Part shown: positions 41,660-50,259 of the stretch, piece after piece
Position numbering within the stretch: position 1 is the stretch's first letter
Layout: the number at the start of each line of letters is the position of its first letter
From: Streptomyces aureus
GTDB taxonomy: Bacteria; Actinomycetota; Actinomycetes; Streptomycetales; Streptomycetaceae
Reading direction: 5' to 3'
Assembly (NCBI RefSeq): GCF_000725495.1
Contig: NZ_JNZD01000002.1
Coordinates: 124,001-188,000, forward strand
DNA length: 64,000 bases
Program-made: the position numbers and the translations under genes
The notes under the pieces: model-generated
Told to the model about the DNA's origin: nothing
The model's database searches: none
Seen by the model: only the letters and a program-made list of their open reading frames with translations

Positions 41660-43477
41660 CTACACCTCGGACTGGGGCTCGCGCTCGGACTCCGACAGCA
41701 GGAACGCCGTCTCCACCAGTGCCAGATGGCTGAACGCCTGCGGCGCGTTGCCCAGTTGACGGCCCGCGTCGGGGTCCCACTGCTCGGAGAGCAGACCGAG
41801 GTCGTTGCGGATCCCCAGCACCCGCTCGAACACCTCCGTGGCCTCCGCGCGGTGCCCGGTCGTGGCGAGGGCGTCGGCGTACCAGAGCGAGCACGCCACG
41901 AACGCGCCCTCATTGCCCGGCATGCCGTCCACCCCGTGCACGCCGTGGCCGTCGGGCGCGTACCGCCGTACGAAGCCGCCGTGGTTCAGCTCCCGCATCG
42001 CCCGCACGGTCCCCCGCACCCGCTCGTCCGCGGGGGACAGGAAACCCAGCCGGGATATCAGCAGCGCCGAGGCGTCCAGCTCCGAGGATCCGTAGGACTG
42101 GACGAAGGATCCCCGCCCCGCGTTCCAGCCCTCCCGGCACACCTGCCCGTGCACCTCGTCCCGCAGGGCCCGCCAGCCGGTCGAGGAGCCGTTCCTTCCC
42201 AGCAGCTCGCCCATCCGCAGCGCACGGTCCGCCGCCACCCAGGTCATGACCTTGGAGTGGACGAACTGCCGCGCCGGGCCGCGCACTTGCCACAGCCCCT
42301 GGTCCGGCTCGCGCCAGTGCCGGGCGAGGTAGCCCATCATGCCCTCCACCAGCCGCCACACATGGCCCGGTATGGGGATACCCGCGCGCAGCGACAGCAG
42401 GAGCGCGTCGAGCACCTCGCCGTAGACGTCGAGCTGGAACTGGCTCACCGCCGAGTTGCCGAAGCGGACCGGGCGGGAGCCCTCGTAGCCGGGCAGCCAG
42501 GGCGCCTCCGTCTCCGGGAGCAGCCGCTGGCCGGCGACCCCGTACACGGTCTGGAGAGCGGTCGGGTCCCCCGCCACGGCCCGCACGAGCCAGCCCACCC
42601 AGGCGGTCGCCTCGTCGCGGTAGCCGCCGCGCAGCAGACAGGACAGCGTCAGCGCGGAGTCGCGCAGCCAGCAGTGGCGGTGGTCCCAGTTGCGTTCGCC
42701 GCCGAGGGAACCGGGCAGCGAGGTGGTCGGGGCGGCGATGATGCCGCCGGTGGGCGCGTAGGTGAGCGCCTTGAGGGTGATCAGGGAACGCACCACCGCG
42801 TCGCGCCAGGGCCCCTCGTAACGGCACTGGGCGGTCCAGCGCCGCCAGAAGTCCCCGGTCTCCTTCAGCACCGTCTCGGCGGGCACGGCGAGCGGGGCGG
42901 GCGGCTCGGTGCGGTACGAGGGGGCCCACACGAACGTCAGGGTCGTCCTGCGCCCCGCCCGCACGGTGAACTCGTGGACGGTGGAGTTCCCGCCGCCGGG
43001 CCGCGCCGCGATGTCCTCGGCGTTCAGCCAGACGGCGTCCGGTCCGGCGACCGCGACCGTGCAGGACTCACCGGCCTGGATCCACGGCACCACGCGGCCC
43101 TGGTGGAAGCGCAGCCGCAGTTCGCTGCGCATCGCCACCGTCCCCCACAGCCCCTCGACCATGCGGACGATGCACGGGAGTTGACTGCGCGGTGGCATGA
43201 AATCGACGACCCGCACGGCACCCGTCGGAGTCTCCCAGCGGGACTCCAGGACGAGGGTGTCGCGGCGGTAGGCCCGGCTCTCGCAGTGCGCGTGCACCGC
43301 CCGGGAGACGGGGGCCACCCGCCAGAATCCGTTGTCCGGTGTCCCCAGGATCGCGGCCAGACAGGCCGGAGAGTCGAACCGGGGCAGACACAGCCAGTCG
43401 ATGGAACCGTCCCTGCCGACCATGGCAGCGGTTTCCAGATCGCTGATGAGGGCGTAGTCCTCGATGGGTGCGTTCAT
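41660..43477 (-). CDS. Glycoside hydrolase family 15 (glucoamylase/trehalase-like)
   Basis: A 605-residue cytoplasmic GH15 protein starting MNAPIEDYALISDLETAAMV, then GSIDWLCLPRFDSPA. The (alpha/alpha)6 barrel follows with GGERNWDHRHCWLRDSALT (a substrate-site loop with WLRD), PARQFVHSKVMTWVA and GMPGNEGAFVACSLWY, the last carrying the presumed catalytic Glu. Actinobacterial members include trehalases as well as glucoamylases, so the substrate is an alpha-glucoside. The frame opens at 43522, but similarity begins at ATG 43477. No signal peptide. A G-quadruplex-like tract follows its stop. Confidence 0.92.
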   Translation of the reverse strand: MNAPIEDYALISDLETAAMVGRDGSIDWLCLPRFDSPACLAAILGTPDNGFWRVAPVSRAVHAHCESRAYRRDTLVLESRWETPTGAVRVVDFMPPRSQLPCIVRMVEGLWGTVAMRSELRLRFHQGRVVPWIQAGESCTVAVAGPDAVWLNAEDIAARPGGGNSTVHEFTVRAGRRTTLTFVWAPSYRTEPPAPLAVPAETVLKETGDFWRRWTAQCRYEGPWRDAVVRSLITLKALTYAPTGGIIAAPTTSLPGSLGGERNWDHRHCWLRDSALTLSCLLRGGYRDEATAWVGWLVRAVAGDPTALQTVYGVAGQRLLPETEAPWLPGYEGSRPVRFGNSAVSQFQLDVYGEVLDALLLSLRAGIPIPGHVWRLVEGMMGYLARHWREPDQGLWQVRGPARQFVHSKVMTWVAADRALRMGELLGRNGSSTGWRALRDEVHGQVCREGWNAGRGSFVQSYGSSELDASALLISRLGFLSPADERVRGTVRAMRELNHGGFVRRYAPDGHGVHGVDGMPGNEGAFVACSLWYADALATTGHRAEATEVFERVLGIRNDLGLLSEQWDPDAGRQLGNAPQAFSHLALVETAFLLSESEREPQSEV

Positions 43478-43919
43478 GATCGAAGCCACGCCGCCATGTA
43501 CCTTGCCGCGCCTCTTCAGCATAAGGCCGGGGACCCGGAAACCGCATCCTGACCAGGAGGTTCGGCCGTCGGCCGACCCGCCCCGGGGCAGCGGACACCG
43601 CGGCGGAGGGCAGCAGGGACCGCGGCGGAGGGCGGCCGGCGCATGGCCCAGGGCGGCGGGCGCCGTGGCTCGGGACGGCCGACGCCGTACCGCGGGCCGG
43701 CCCCCGAGGGGTCACCGGTCCCTAACTCGGCGCGGCAGGACGGCCGGTGGAGCGCCGCACCCGCTCCGGACGGGGCGGACAACCGCGGCCCGAGATCGCC
43801 AGGAGATGCACCCGTCCACCCGCCGTGCCTACGATCAACAATGCCCCGGAACCGGCGAACGGTCCTGTGCCGTCCGACGCAACGGTCCTGTGCCGTCCGA
43901 CGTAGGGAGGCGGTTCGGC
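43478..43919. repeat. Upstream region of the c-di-GMP gene with a 22-bp direct repeat
   Basis: A gene-free spacer. A perfect 22-bp direct repeat occupies 43858-43879 and 43881-43902 (period 23; core GGTCCTGTGCCGTCCGACG), ending 2 bp before the ribosome binding site of the next gene. A TACGAT hexamer at 43830-43835 could be its -10. The left half is GGCGGnCGG-rich and shows nothing else. Confidence 0.8.
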
Positions 43920-46900
43920 GTGCGGGCACCTCGCCTCACCGGCGTCCTGCCGCGGCCCCAGCGCCTCGGTGTGTACGCCCTCCTGGTCGCGGTCACGACC
44001 GTCGTCTACATGGTCATCGCCGTGACACGGACCCCGCTGTGGGCCGTCATCGGACTCGGCGGCGTGGCGGCGATGCTCACCGGGATCCAGCTCAACCGCC
44101 CGGCCCACCGCTGGCCGTGGCTGCTGCTGGCGGCCGGGCTGCTGGCCTTCGCCGCGGGCGACACCTCGTACAACGTGATGGAGTCGTACTTCCACTTCAA
44201 CAACCCGTTCCCGTCGGCCGCCGACGCCTGTTACCTGGCCACCTATCCCCTGTTCGCGGCCGGTCTCTACGGGCTCGTGCACTACCGCTGGCCCGGCCAC
44301 GACCTGCCGAGCCTGCTGGACGCGCTGATCTTCGCCCTGGGGCTCGCGCTGCCGGTCTGGGTGTTCCTGGTGCAGCCGCTCACCCATGAGCCGGGCATGA
44401 CCTGGCAGCAGCGGGCCATCAGCATCGCGTACCCGCTCGGAGACGTCCTCGTCCTCGCGATGATGGCCCGCCTGCTGGTGTCCAGCCCCGGCGGGGGCCG
44501 CATCCCGGCCCTGCGGCTCCTCGTGCTGGGCACCGCGACCCTGCTCACCTTCGACATCGCGTACGGGATCCTTCAGCTCAACGACCTGTGGCAGACCGGA
44601 ACCCTGCTCGACTCGGGCTGGATCGTCTTCTACACCGCGTGGGGGCTCGCCGGGCTCCATCCCTCCATGGTCGAACTGACCCGGCCCGTCGTGCGGCGGG
44701 AGTCCCTGCGCCCCACCCGCCGCCGGCTGCTCTCGCTCACCGCGGCCACCCTGGTGGCACCCGCGATCCTGCTCTACGAAGGGCGGCGCGGGAACGCCCA
44801 GGACGCCGCCGTGATCGCGGTCTTCTCCGCCGCCCTCTTCCTGCTGGTGCTGCTGCGCCTCTCCGGGATGGTGGCCGCCCACCGCAACGCCGTGGCGCGG
44901 GAACTGGCCCTGCGCACCGCGGCCACCTCACTCGTCGCGGCGGTGCGGCCGACGGACGTGGAGTGGGCGTGCGCCACCACGGTCAGCACCCTGTTCGGGC
45001 CGAAGGCCGAGCACCGGAGCCTGGTGCTGCCGGCCGAGTACGCGAACGGGCTGGCGACCCGCCGCTCGCACATGGTGCCCACCGCGGAGCTCGGCGCGGA
45101 CATCAAGGACCGGCTCGGCGGTCTGCCGATCACCCTCGTGTGTCCCATGATCCCGCCCGACGAGCCGACCGGGCATCTGCCGGGTGTGCTGATGGCGGCG
45201 GGACCCGAGCAGCAGCTCCGCGAGGTCCAGAGCTCGCTGGAGATCCTGGCCTCGCACGCCGGTCTGGCGGTGGAGCGCATCGCGCTGCGCCAGGAGATCA
45301 TCCGCAAGGAGAGCGAGGCGTACTTCCGCACCCTGGTGCGCAACGCCTCGGACGTCATCCTCATCGTCGAGGACGACAACTCCATCCGGTACGCGAGCCC
45401 GTCCGCGCGTGCCGTGTTCGGCCAGGTGGAGCTGACCGGGGCGCCACTGCCCGACCTGGTGGACGGGAGCGACCGGGCCCGGGTCGTCCGGGGGCTCGCC
45501 GCCCTGCGCACCAGGGGAACCCTGGAAACCCACGACCACTGGTGGGTGCTGCGGGACGGCAGCCGCATCGAGGTCGAGGTGCGTTGCAGCGACCTGCGCG
45601 AGGACCCCACGGTCTCCGGGCTCGTCATCACCCTGCGGGACGTGACCGAGCAGCGGCGCCTCGAACACGAGTTGACCGAGCGCGCGTTCCACGACCCGCT
45701 CACCGGGTTGCCGAACCGAACCCTGCTGCTGGAGCGGATCGAGCGCGCCCTGCTGCGCAGCCGCCGCGGGACGACGCTCACCTGTCTGCTCTTCATCGAC
45801 CTCGACGACTTCAAGATGGTCAACGACACGATGGGCCACTCCACCGGCGACCATCTGCTGACCGCCGTCGGCGAACGGCTCTCCGGTGCCCTGCGCCGCA
45901 CCGACACCGCGGCCCGGCTCGGCGGCGACGAGTTCGCGGTGCTGATGGAGGACGCGAAGAAGCCGCTGGACGCCGAGCTCCTCGCGGCCCAGGTGATCCA
46001 GGCGCTGAGCCGGCCCTTCAGCCTCCGCGAAGGCTCCGTGAGCGTGTCCGCGAGCGTCGGCGTGGCCACCGCCCGCGACAGCACCGACGCCGAGGAGCTC
46101 CTCGGCCACGCGGACCTGGCTCTCTACGCGGCCAAGGCGGCGGGCAAGCGGCAGTGGCGCCGGTTCCTGCCGCGGCTGCGGGTGCGGATGGTGGAACGCC
46201 ACGATCTGCAGGCCCGGCTCGACGGCGCGGTGGCCCGGTCCGAGTTCACGCTGCGGTACCAGCCGGTGGTCGACATCGCCGCGGGCGAGGTGGTCGGGTT
46301 CGAGGCTCTGGCGCGCTGGCCGCATCCGCAGCACGACCCCGTTCCGCCCGACCAGTTCATCGCGCTCGCCGAGGAGACGGGGCACATCACACCGCTGGGC
46401 GCCTGGGTCCTGTCGAACGCCACGACCGACATCGCGGGACTCCAGCGGTCCGCCGACAAGGCGGACCCGCCGTACGTCTCAGTGAACGTCTCCCCCCGCC
46501 AGTTCCGCGACAGCGGGTTCCTGGACGAGGTCCGCAAGGCGCTGGAGACACCGGGGCTCGCCCCCGGGTCACTGCAGCTGGAGCTCACCGAGACGGTGCT
46601 GATGCGGCGCGACGCCCAGATCCAGGCGGTGCTGTACTCGCTCAAGGACCTCGGGGTGCACATAGCCGTCGACGACTTCGGCAGCGGCTACTCGTCGCTG
46701 CGGTATCTGCGGGACTTCCCCGTCGACGTGCTGAAGATCGACAAGACGTTCATCGACGACATCGCGCTGGACACCCGTCAGGTCGCGCTCGTCGAGGGAA
46801 TCGTCGGCCTCGCCGACACCCTGGGCATCCAGGTGATCGCCGAGGGCATCGAGGACCCGGTGCAACGGGACCTCCTGGCCGGCATGGGATGCCGGTTCGG

Positions 46901-48371
46901 ACAGGGGTTCCTCTTCGCCCGGCCGATGACGGTGCAGCAGAGCGAGTTCCTCCTGCGGCAGCGCGACGGGGTACGCACCCCGGCCGTGGCCGCCGCGACG
47001 GCGCAAACGAGGTACGGAATGGAACAGACCGAGCCGGCTTCCGCAGAACCGGGCAAGGAGGGGTCCGGTGCGCCCGGGGCGGCGGGGACCGGTGGCACGC
47101 CGGGCGAGGGCGGGCAGACGGAGGCGACCCGCCGCTCCAGGCGCTGGCGCGACCTGGAGCACCTGCGGCAGACCAACCCCATGAGCGATGCCGTGCTCGA
47201 CGAGGTGCGCGGCCGGCACATCCGCAGCGGCGACCACTGGATGATCGACTTCGCCTCCTGCAACTACCTCGGCTTCGACTGCGACCCGGAGATCATCCAG
47301 GCGATCGAGCCGGCCGTACGCAACTGGGGCACCCACCCCAGCTGGTCCCGGCTCATCGGCAGTCCCCGCCTGTACCCCGACATCGAGGAACGGCTGTCCG
47401 ACCTGCTCGGCGCACCGGACACGCTGCTGCTCCCCACGGCGACCCTGATCCACGCCTCGGTGATCCCCGTCCTCGCGGGCCAGGGCCATGTCTTCGTGGA
47501 GGCCACGGCGCACCGCACGGTGTTCGACGGCTGCGTGGGGGCCCGCGGGCAGGGCGCGACCCTGCGCCGGTTCCACGCCGAGAACCTCGACGAACTGGCC
47601 GCCATGCTGGACGCGGCGCCCGCCGACCTGCCCCGGCTCGTCTGTCTGGACGGTGTGAACAGCATGAGCGGGAACATCCCCGCGCTGCCCCGGCTGGCCG
47701 AGGTGTGCAGGCCGCGGAACGCCCTCATGTACATCGACGACGCGCACGGGTTCGGCGTCATCGGGGAGCGCGGCCCGAACGAGTCGTGTCCGTACGGGGA
47801 CCGGGGCAACAGCGTCGTACGGCACACCGGGGAGACGTACGAGGGGATCGTCCTGGTCGGCGGGTTCTCCAAGGCGTACTCGTCACTGCTGGCCTTCCTC
47901 GCCCTGCCGACCTCGCTCAAGGAGCGGCTCAAGACCGCCGCTGCCCCCTACCTCTACTCGGGGCCCTCGCCCACCGCCTCGCTCGCCACGGCGCTGGCCG
48001 GCCTCGACGTCAACGACCGCCGCGGGGACGACATCCGGGCCGATCTGTACCGCAAGACGGTGCGGGTCCTGGACCATCTGGAGGAGCTGGGGGCGGGCAC
48101 GCTCAACACGGACCGCCTGCCGATCATCGAGATCCCCCTGGGCGACGCCGACGACCTGGACGCGGTAGGCGAATTCCTGTGGGACAACGGCATCTACGTC
48201 ACCCTGGCGGCCTATCCCCTGGTGCCCCGCGACCGGGTCGGTTTCCGCGTCCAGCTGACCGCGCTCAACTCCGACGAGGACGTCGACCAGCTCAACGACA
48301 CACTCACCCGGCTCACCGAGCGCTATCGGCTGCGGCCGAAGGACGGAGTCCGCGATGGCGGTCCTCAATGA
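43920..48371 (+). CDS. Fusion protein: membrane sensor-PAS-GGDEF-EAL plus PLP-dependent alpha-oxoamine-synthase-like domain
   Basis: One uninterrupted frame of 1,483 codons from GTG 43920, with GGGAGG 9 nt upstream. Residues 10 to about 330 hold roughly eight membrane segments. A GAF-like linker and a PAS domain (about 465-580) follow. GGDEF is intact at 668-672, with the inhibitory RxxD site (RRTD) five residues before. The EAL domain has EALARW at 795, DDFGSGYSS and AEGIED, so it looks active. From about 1034 a complete fold-type I PLP enzyme follows: NYLGFD, DDAHGFG (1273-1279) and GGFSKAYSS with Lys1318 as Schiff-base Lys, like KBL, AONS, SPT or CqsA. It may be one polypeptide or yield a second product from an internal start. 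The overlapping methyltransferase points to a small-molecule pathway tied to c-di-GMP (inference). Confidence 0.85.
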   Translation: MRAPRLTGVLPRPQRLGVYALLVAVTTVVYMVIAVTRTPLWAVIGLGGVAAMLTGIQLNRPAHRWPWLLLAAGLLAFAAGDTSYNVMESYFHFNNPFPSAADACYLATYPLFAAGLYGLVHYRWPGHDLPSLLDALIFALGLALPVWVFLVQPLTHEPGMTWQQRAISIAYPLGDVLVLAMMARLLVSSPGGGRIPALRLLVLGTATLLTFDIAYGILQLNDLWQTGTLLDSGWIVFYTAWGLAGLHPSMVELTRPVVRRESLRPTRRRLLSLTAATLVAPAILLYEGRRGNAQDAAVIAVFSAALFLLVLLRLSGMVAAHRNAVARELALRTAATSLVAAVRPTDVEWACATTVSTLFGPKAEHRSLVLPAEYANGLATRRSHMVPTAELGADIKDRLGGLPITLVCPMIPPDEPTGHLPGVLMAAGPEQQLREVQSSLEILASHAGLAVERIALRQEIIRKESEAYFRTLVRNASDVILIVEDDNSIRYASPSARAVFGQVELTGAPLPDLVDGSDRARVVRGLAALRTRGTLETHDHWWVLRDGSRIEVEVRCSDLREDPTVSGLVITLRDVTEQRRLEHELTERAFHDPLTGLPNRTLLLERIERALLRSRRGTTLTCLLFIDLDDFKMVNDTMGHSTGDHLLTAVGERLSGALRRTDTAARLGGDEFAVLMEDAKKPLDAELLAAQVIQALSRPFSLREGSVSVSASVGVATARDSTDAEELLGHADLALYAAKAAGKRQWRRFLPRLRVRMVERHDLQARLDGAVARSEFTLRYQPVVDIAAGEVVGFEALARWPHPQHDPVPPDQFIALAEETGHITPLGAWVLSNATTDIAGLQRSADKADPPYVSVNVSPRQFRDSGFLDEVRKALETPGLAPGSLQLELTETVLMRRDAQIQAVLYSLKDLGVHIAVDDFGSGYSSLRYLRDFPVDVLKIDKTFIDDIALDTRQVALVEGIVGLADTLGIQVIAEGIEDPVQRDLLAGMGCRFGQGFLFARPMTVQQSEFLLRQRDGVRTPAVAAATAQTRYGMEQTEPASAEPGKEGSGAPGAAGTGGTPGEGGQTEATRRSRRWRDLEHLRQTNPMSDAVLDEVRGRHIRSGDHWMIDFASCNYLGFDCDPEIIQAIEPAVRNWGTHPSWSRLIGSPRLYPDIEERLSDLLGAPDTLLLPTATLIHASVIPVLAGQGHVFVEATAHRTVFDGCVGARGQGATLRRFHAENLDELAAMLDAAPADLPRLVCLDGVNSMSGNIPALPRLAEVCRPRNALMYIDDAHGFGVIGERGPNESCPYGDRGNSVVRHTGETYEGIVLVGGFSKAYSSLLAFLALPTSLKERLKTAAAPYLYSGPSPTASLATALAGLDVNDRRGDDIRADLYRKTVRVLDHLEELGAGTLNTDRLPIIEIPLGDADDLDAVGEFLWDNGIYVTLAAYPLVPRDRVGFRVQLTALNSDEDVDQLNDTLTRLTERYRLRPKDGVRDGGPQ
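47009..47021 (+). promoter_or_regulatory. Possible internal ribosome binding site and ATG inside the fusion gene
   Basis: GAGG at 47009-47012 lies 6 nt before ATG 47019, in frame at residue 1034, in the low-complexity linker between EAL and PLP domains. Initiation here would give a 450-residue free-standing PLP enzyme, a normal length for the family. Confidence 0.5.
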
Positions 48372-49098
48372 CGACGTGAACTGGGACAGCTGGCCCGTCG
48401 AGGACTACCTGGCCGAGAACTACCGTGAGCTGCACCCCTCGGACGCGGCGGTCATCACCCACCACAGCGCGTTCTACCGCGCGTTGGAGCCGGACGGCGT
48501 CGCCCGCTCCGTGGAGGTCGGGGCCGGCCCCAACCTGTATCCGCTGGTGCTCGCGTCCGCCGCGAGCCGCCACATCGACGCCGTCGAGGCGGGTGCCTCC
48601 AACGCCGCCTATCTGGAACGCCAGTTGAGCGGGCCGCCGGACCGGAGCTGGCTGCCCTTCCACGCCCTGTGCCGGGAGCTCAACCCGGAGGTCCCCGAGA
48701 CCCTGGAGGAGTCGCTGGCCCCGGTGCGCCTCGTGCACGGCGACCTGCGGTCCATCGAACCGGGCGGCTACGGTCTCGCCTCCATGCACTTCGTGGCCGA
48801 GGGGGCCACCGAGGACTTCGAGGAGTTCAAGGAGTTCTGCCGCCGGTTCGTCCGGTGCGCGGCGCCGGGCGGCCACCTGGTCGCCGCCTTCATGGAGAAC
48901 ATGCCGACCTACCGGATCGGAGCCGACTCCCGCTGGCCCGGCTGCCCGGTGGACACGGACGTCGTCACCGAGGTGTTCGCCCCGCTCACCGACGAGCTCA
49001 CGGTCGACCGCATCCCCTCCGACCCGACCCTGCCCGACTACGGGGACTCGGGGATGATCCTGCTCACCGGGGTGGCGGCGGCCCGTCCCGCGGGGTGA
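48355..49098 (+). CDS. SAM-dependent methyltransferase
   Basis: A 247-residue class I methyltransferase starting MAVLNDDVNWDSWPVEDYLAENY. The SAM-binding glycine loop VEVGAGPNLYPLVLAS is near residue 58, the acidic strand end DAVEAGASN near 79, and HGDLRS near 126. The layout resembles NNMT/PNMT/TEMT-like N-methyltransferases and a Streptomyces group I recall from the SCO2525 family; the exact family is not certain. Its start lies 17 nt inside the fusion gene, in another frame, so the two are translationally coupled and probably act on the same product. Confidence 0.88.
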   Translation: MAVLNDDVNWDSWPVEDYLAENYRELHPSDAAVITHHSAFYRALEPDGVARSVEVGAGPNLYPLVLASAASRHIDAVEAGASNAAYLERQLSGPPDRSWLPFHALCRELNPEVPETLEESLAPVRLVHGDLRSIEPGGYGLASMHFVAEGATEDFEEFKEFCRRFVRCAAPGGHLVAAFMENMPTYRIGADSRWPGCPVDTDVVTEVFAPLTDELTVDRIPSDPTLPDYGDSGMILLTGVAAARPAG

Positions 49099-49132
49099 AC
49101 CACCGCCGCTCCCCCGTGTGTTCGGGCGCCGG

Positions 49133-49990
49133 TCAGCCGAGTTCCAGCGACGTCACCCCGTGGACGCGCTCACGGGCCAGGTCCCGGACCCGCCCGGTGT
49201 ACATGCGGGCCGTCTCGAACGACGGGGTCAGACCGAGCTTCTCGACGAGGGCGACGGCCGCCGTGTTCGTCTGCGGCACGTCGACGGCGAGCGCCCGGCC
49301 GTCCGCGTCGGCTGCGAGCGCGGCGAACAGGGCGCCGGCGTCCTCGGCGGTGTCGGCGAACAGGGGGCCGATCCGCAGGGAGTCGCGCGCCGGGCGGATC
49401 ACTGCGTAGCCGCTCATCCGGCCGCCTTCGCCGTGCCGGACGTAGGCGCGGTGCCCCGGGGCGGTCAGCCAGGACTCCAGGAAGGCCGGCCGGTCGGCCG
49501 GGTGGCAGGCACCGTCGTACGCCGTGATCGCGGCGCGGTCCGCCGGCCCGGCCGCGCGCACGCCCGACGGCTGCCGCTCCACCGGGGCCACGCCGGTGAA
49601 CCGGACGGTCCGGTAGGCGAGTTCGAATCCGGACTTGCGGTAGTTGTCCTGCTGGGCGACGACGCCGTCGAGACCGACGGTCCGGTCACCCGCGTGGGCC
49701 AGGGCCGTCTCCCAGGTGGCGAGGCCGTATCCCATCCCGCGCAGATCGGGGCGGACGAGGTAGAAGCCGAGGAAGGCATAGTCGGCGCTGTAGTTGACCA
49801 CCGAGATGGCCGAGACCGGCTCCCCGTCGACGCGCCCGATGAAGAAGCCCTCCGGGTCCTGGACGAAGAAGCTCGCGCTGTCGGAGAGGCCGGGATTCCA
49901 TCCCTCGTCCGCCGCCCAGCCGCCGACCACCTTCCAGTCGTCGAGCGTGGCCTGGCCGACGACGAGGCGGCCGGATCCCGGAGAGGTCAT
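49133..49990 (-). CDS. Tandem-domain GNAT N-acetyltransferase
   Basis: A 285-residue protein: N-terminal GNAT with FYLVRPDLRGMGYGLATWE near residue 80 as the acetyl-CoA loop, and a C-terminal GNAT-like module with a conserved PLFADTAEDAGALFAAL segment. This is the arrangement of YitH/HmK-type acetyltransferases of unknown substrate. ATG 49990 has GGAG 6 nt upstream; the open extension to 50134 is Pro/Arg-rich and unlikely. It converges on the methyltransferase gene with a 34-bp gap. Confidence 0.87.
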   Translation of the reverse strand: MTSPGSGRLVVGQATLDDWKVVGGWAADEGWNPGLSDSASFFVQDPEGFFIGRVDGEPVSAISVVNYSADYAFLGFYLVRPDLRGMGYGLATWETALAHAGDRTVGLDGVVAQQDNYRKSGFELAYRTVRFTGVAPVERQPSGVRAAGPADRAAITAYDGACHPADRPAFLESWLTAPGHRAYVRHGEGGRMSGYAVIRPARDSLRIGPLFADTAEDAGALFAALAADADGRALAVDVPQTNTAAVALVEKLGLTPSFETARMYTGRVRDLARERVHGVTSLELG

Positions 49991-50259
49991 GGAGCACTCC
50001 AATGCGTACGGGTCGAGGGGCCCCGGCGGACGGGGGCGCGGTGCGCCGGCCGGTCGCCCGCGTGCATCCTCGCCGATCTCCGTGCCGGCCGCAGCGACGG
50101 GCACCGCGCGCGGGAAGGGATTCGGCCACTTCACCGCCGCGCCCGGCCCGCGGCGCCCCGGGCGGCCCCGGCCCTCAGGAATCCGGGCGGCGCGCGGACG
50201 CGGAGGAGGCTCCGCCGGTCACCCGTCCGACGGAGCCTCCCGTTCGTGACCGTCGCGGG

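Noticed and set aside
43464-43919. Extension of the fusion protein to an ATG at 43464
   Set aside because: The upstream sequence is Arg/Gly-rich and translates the direct repeats. GTG 43920 has a good ribosome binding site immediately before the first membrane segment.
44588-48379. A 1,263-codon plus-strand open frame overlapping the c-di-GMP fusion gene
   Set aside because: It is a shifted-frame shadow: Arg/Pro/Ala-rich with no domain, while the other frame contains complete PAS, GGDEF, EAL and PLP motifs.
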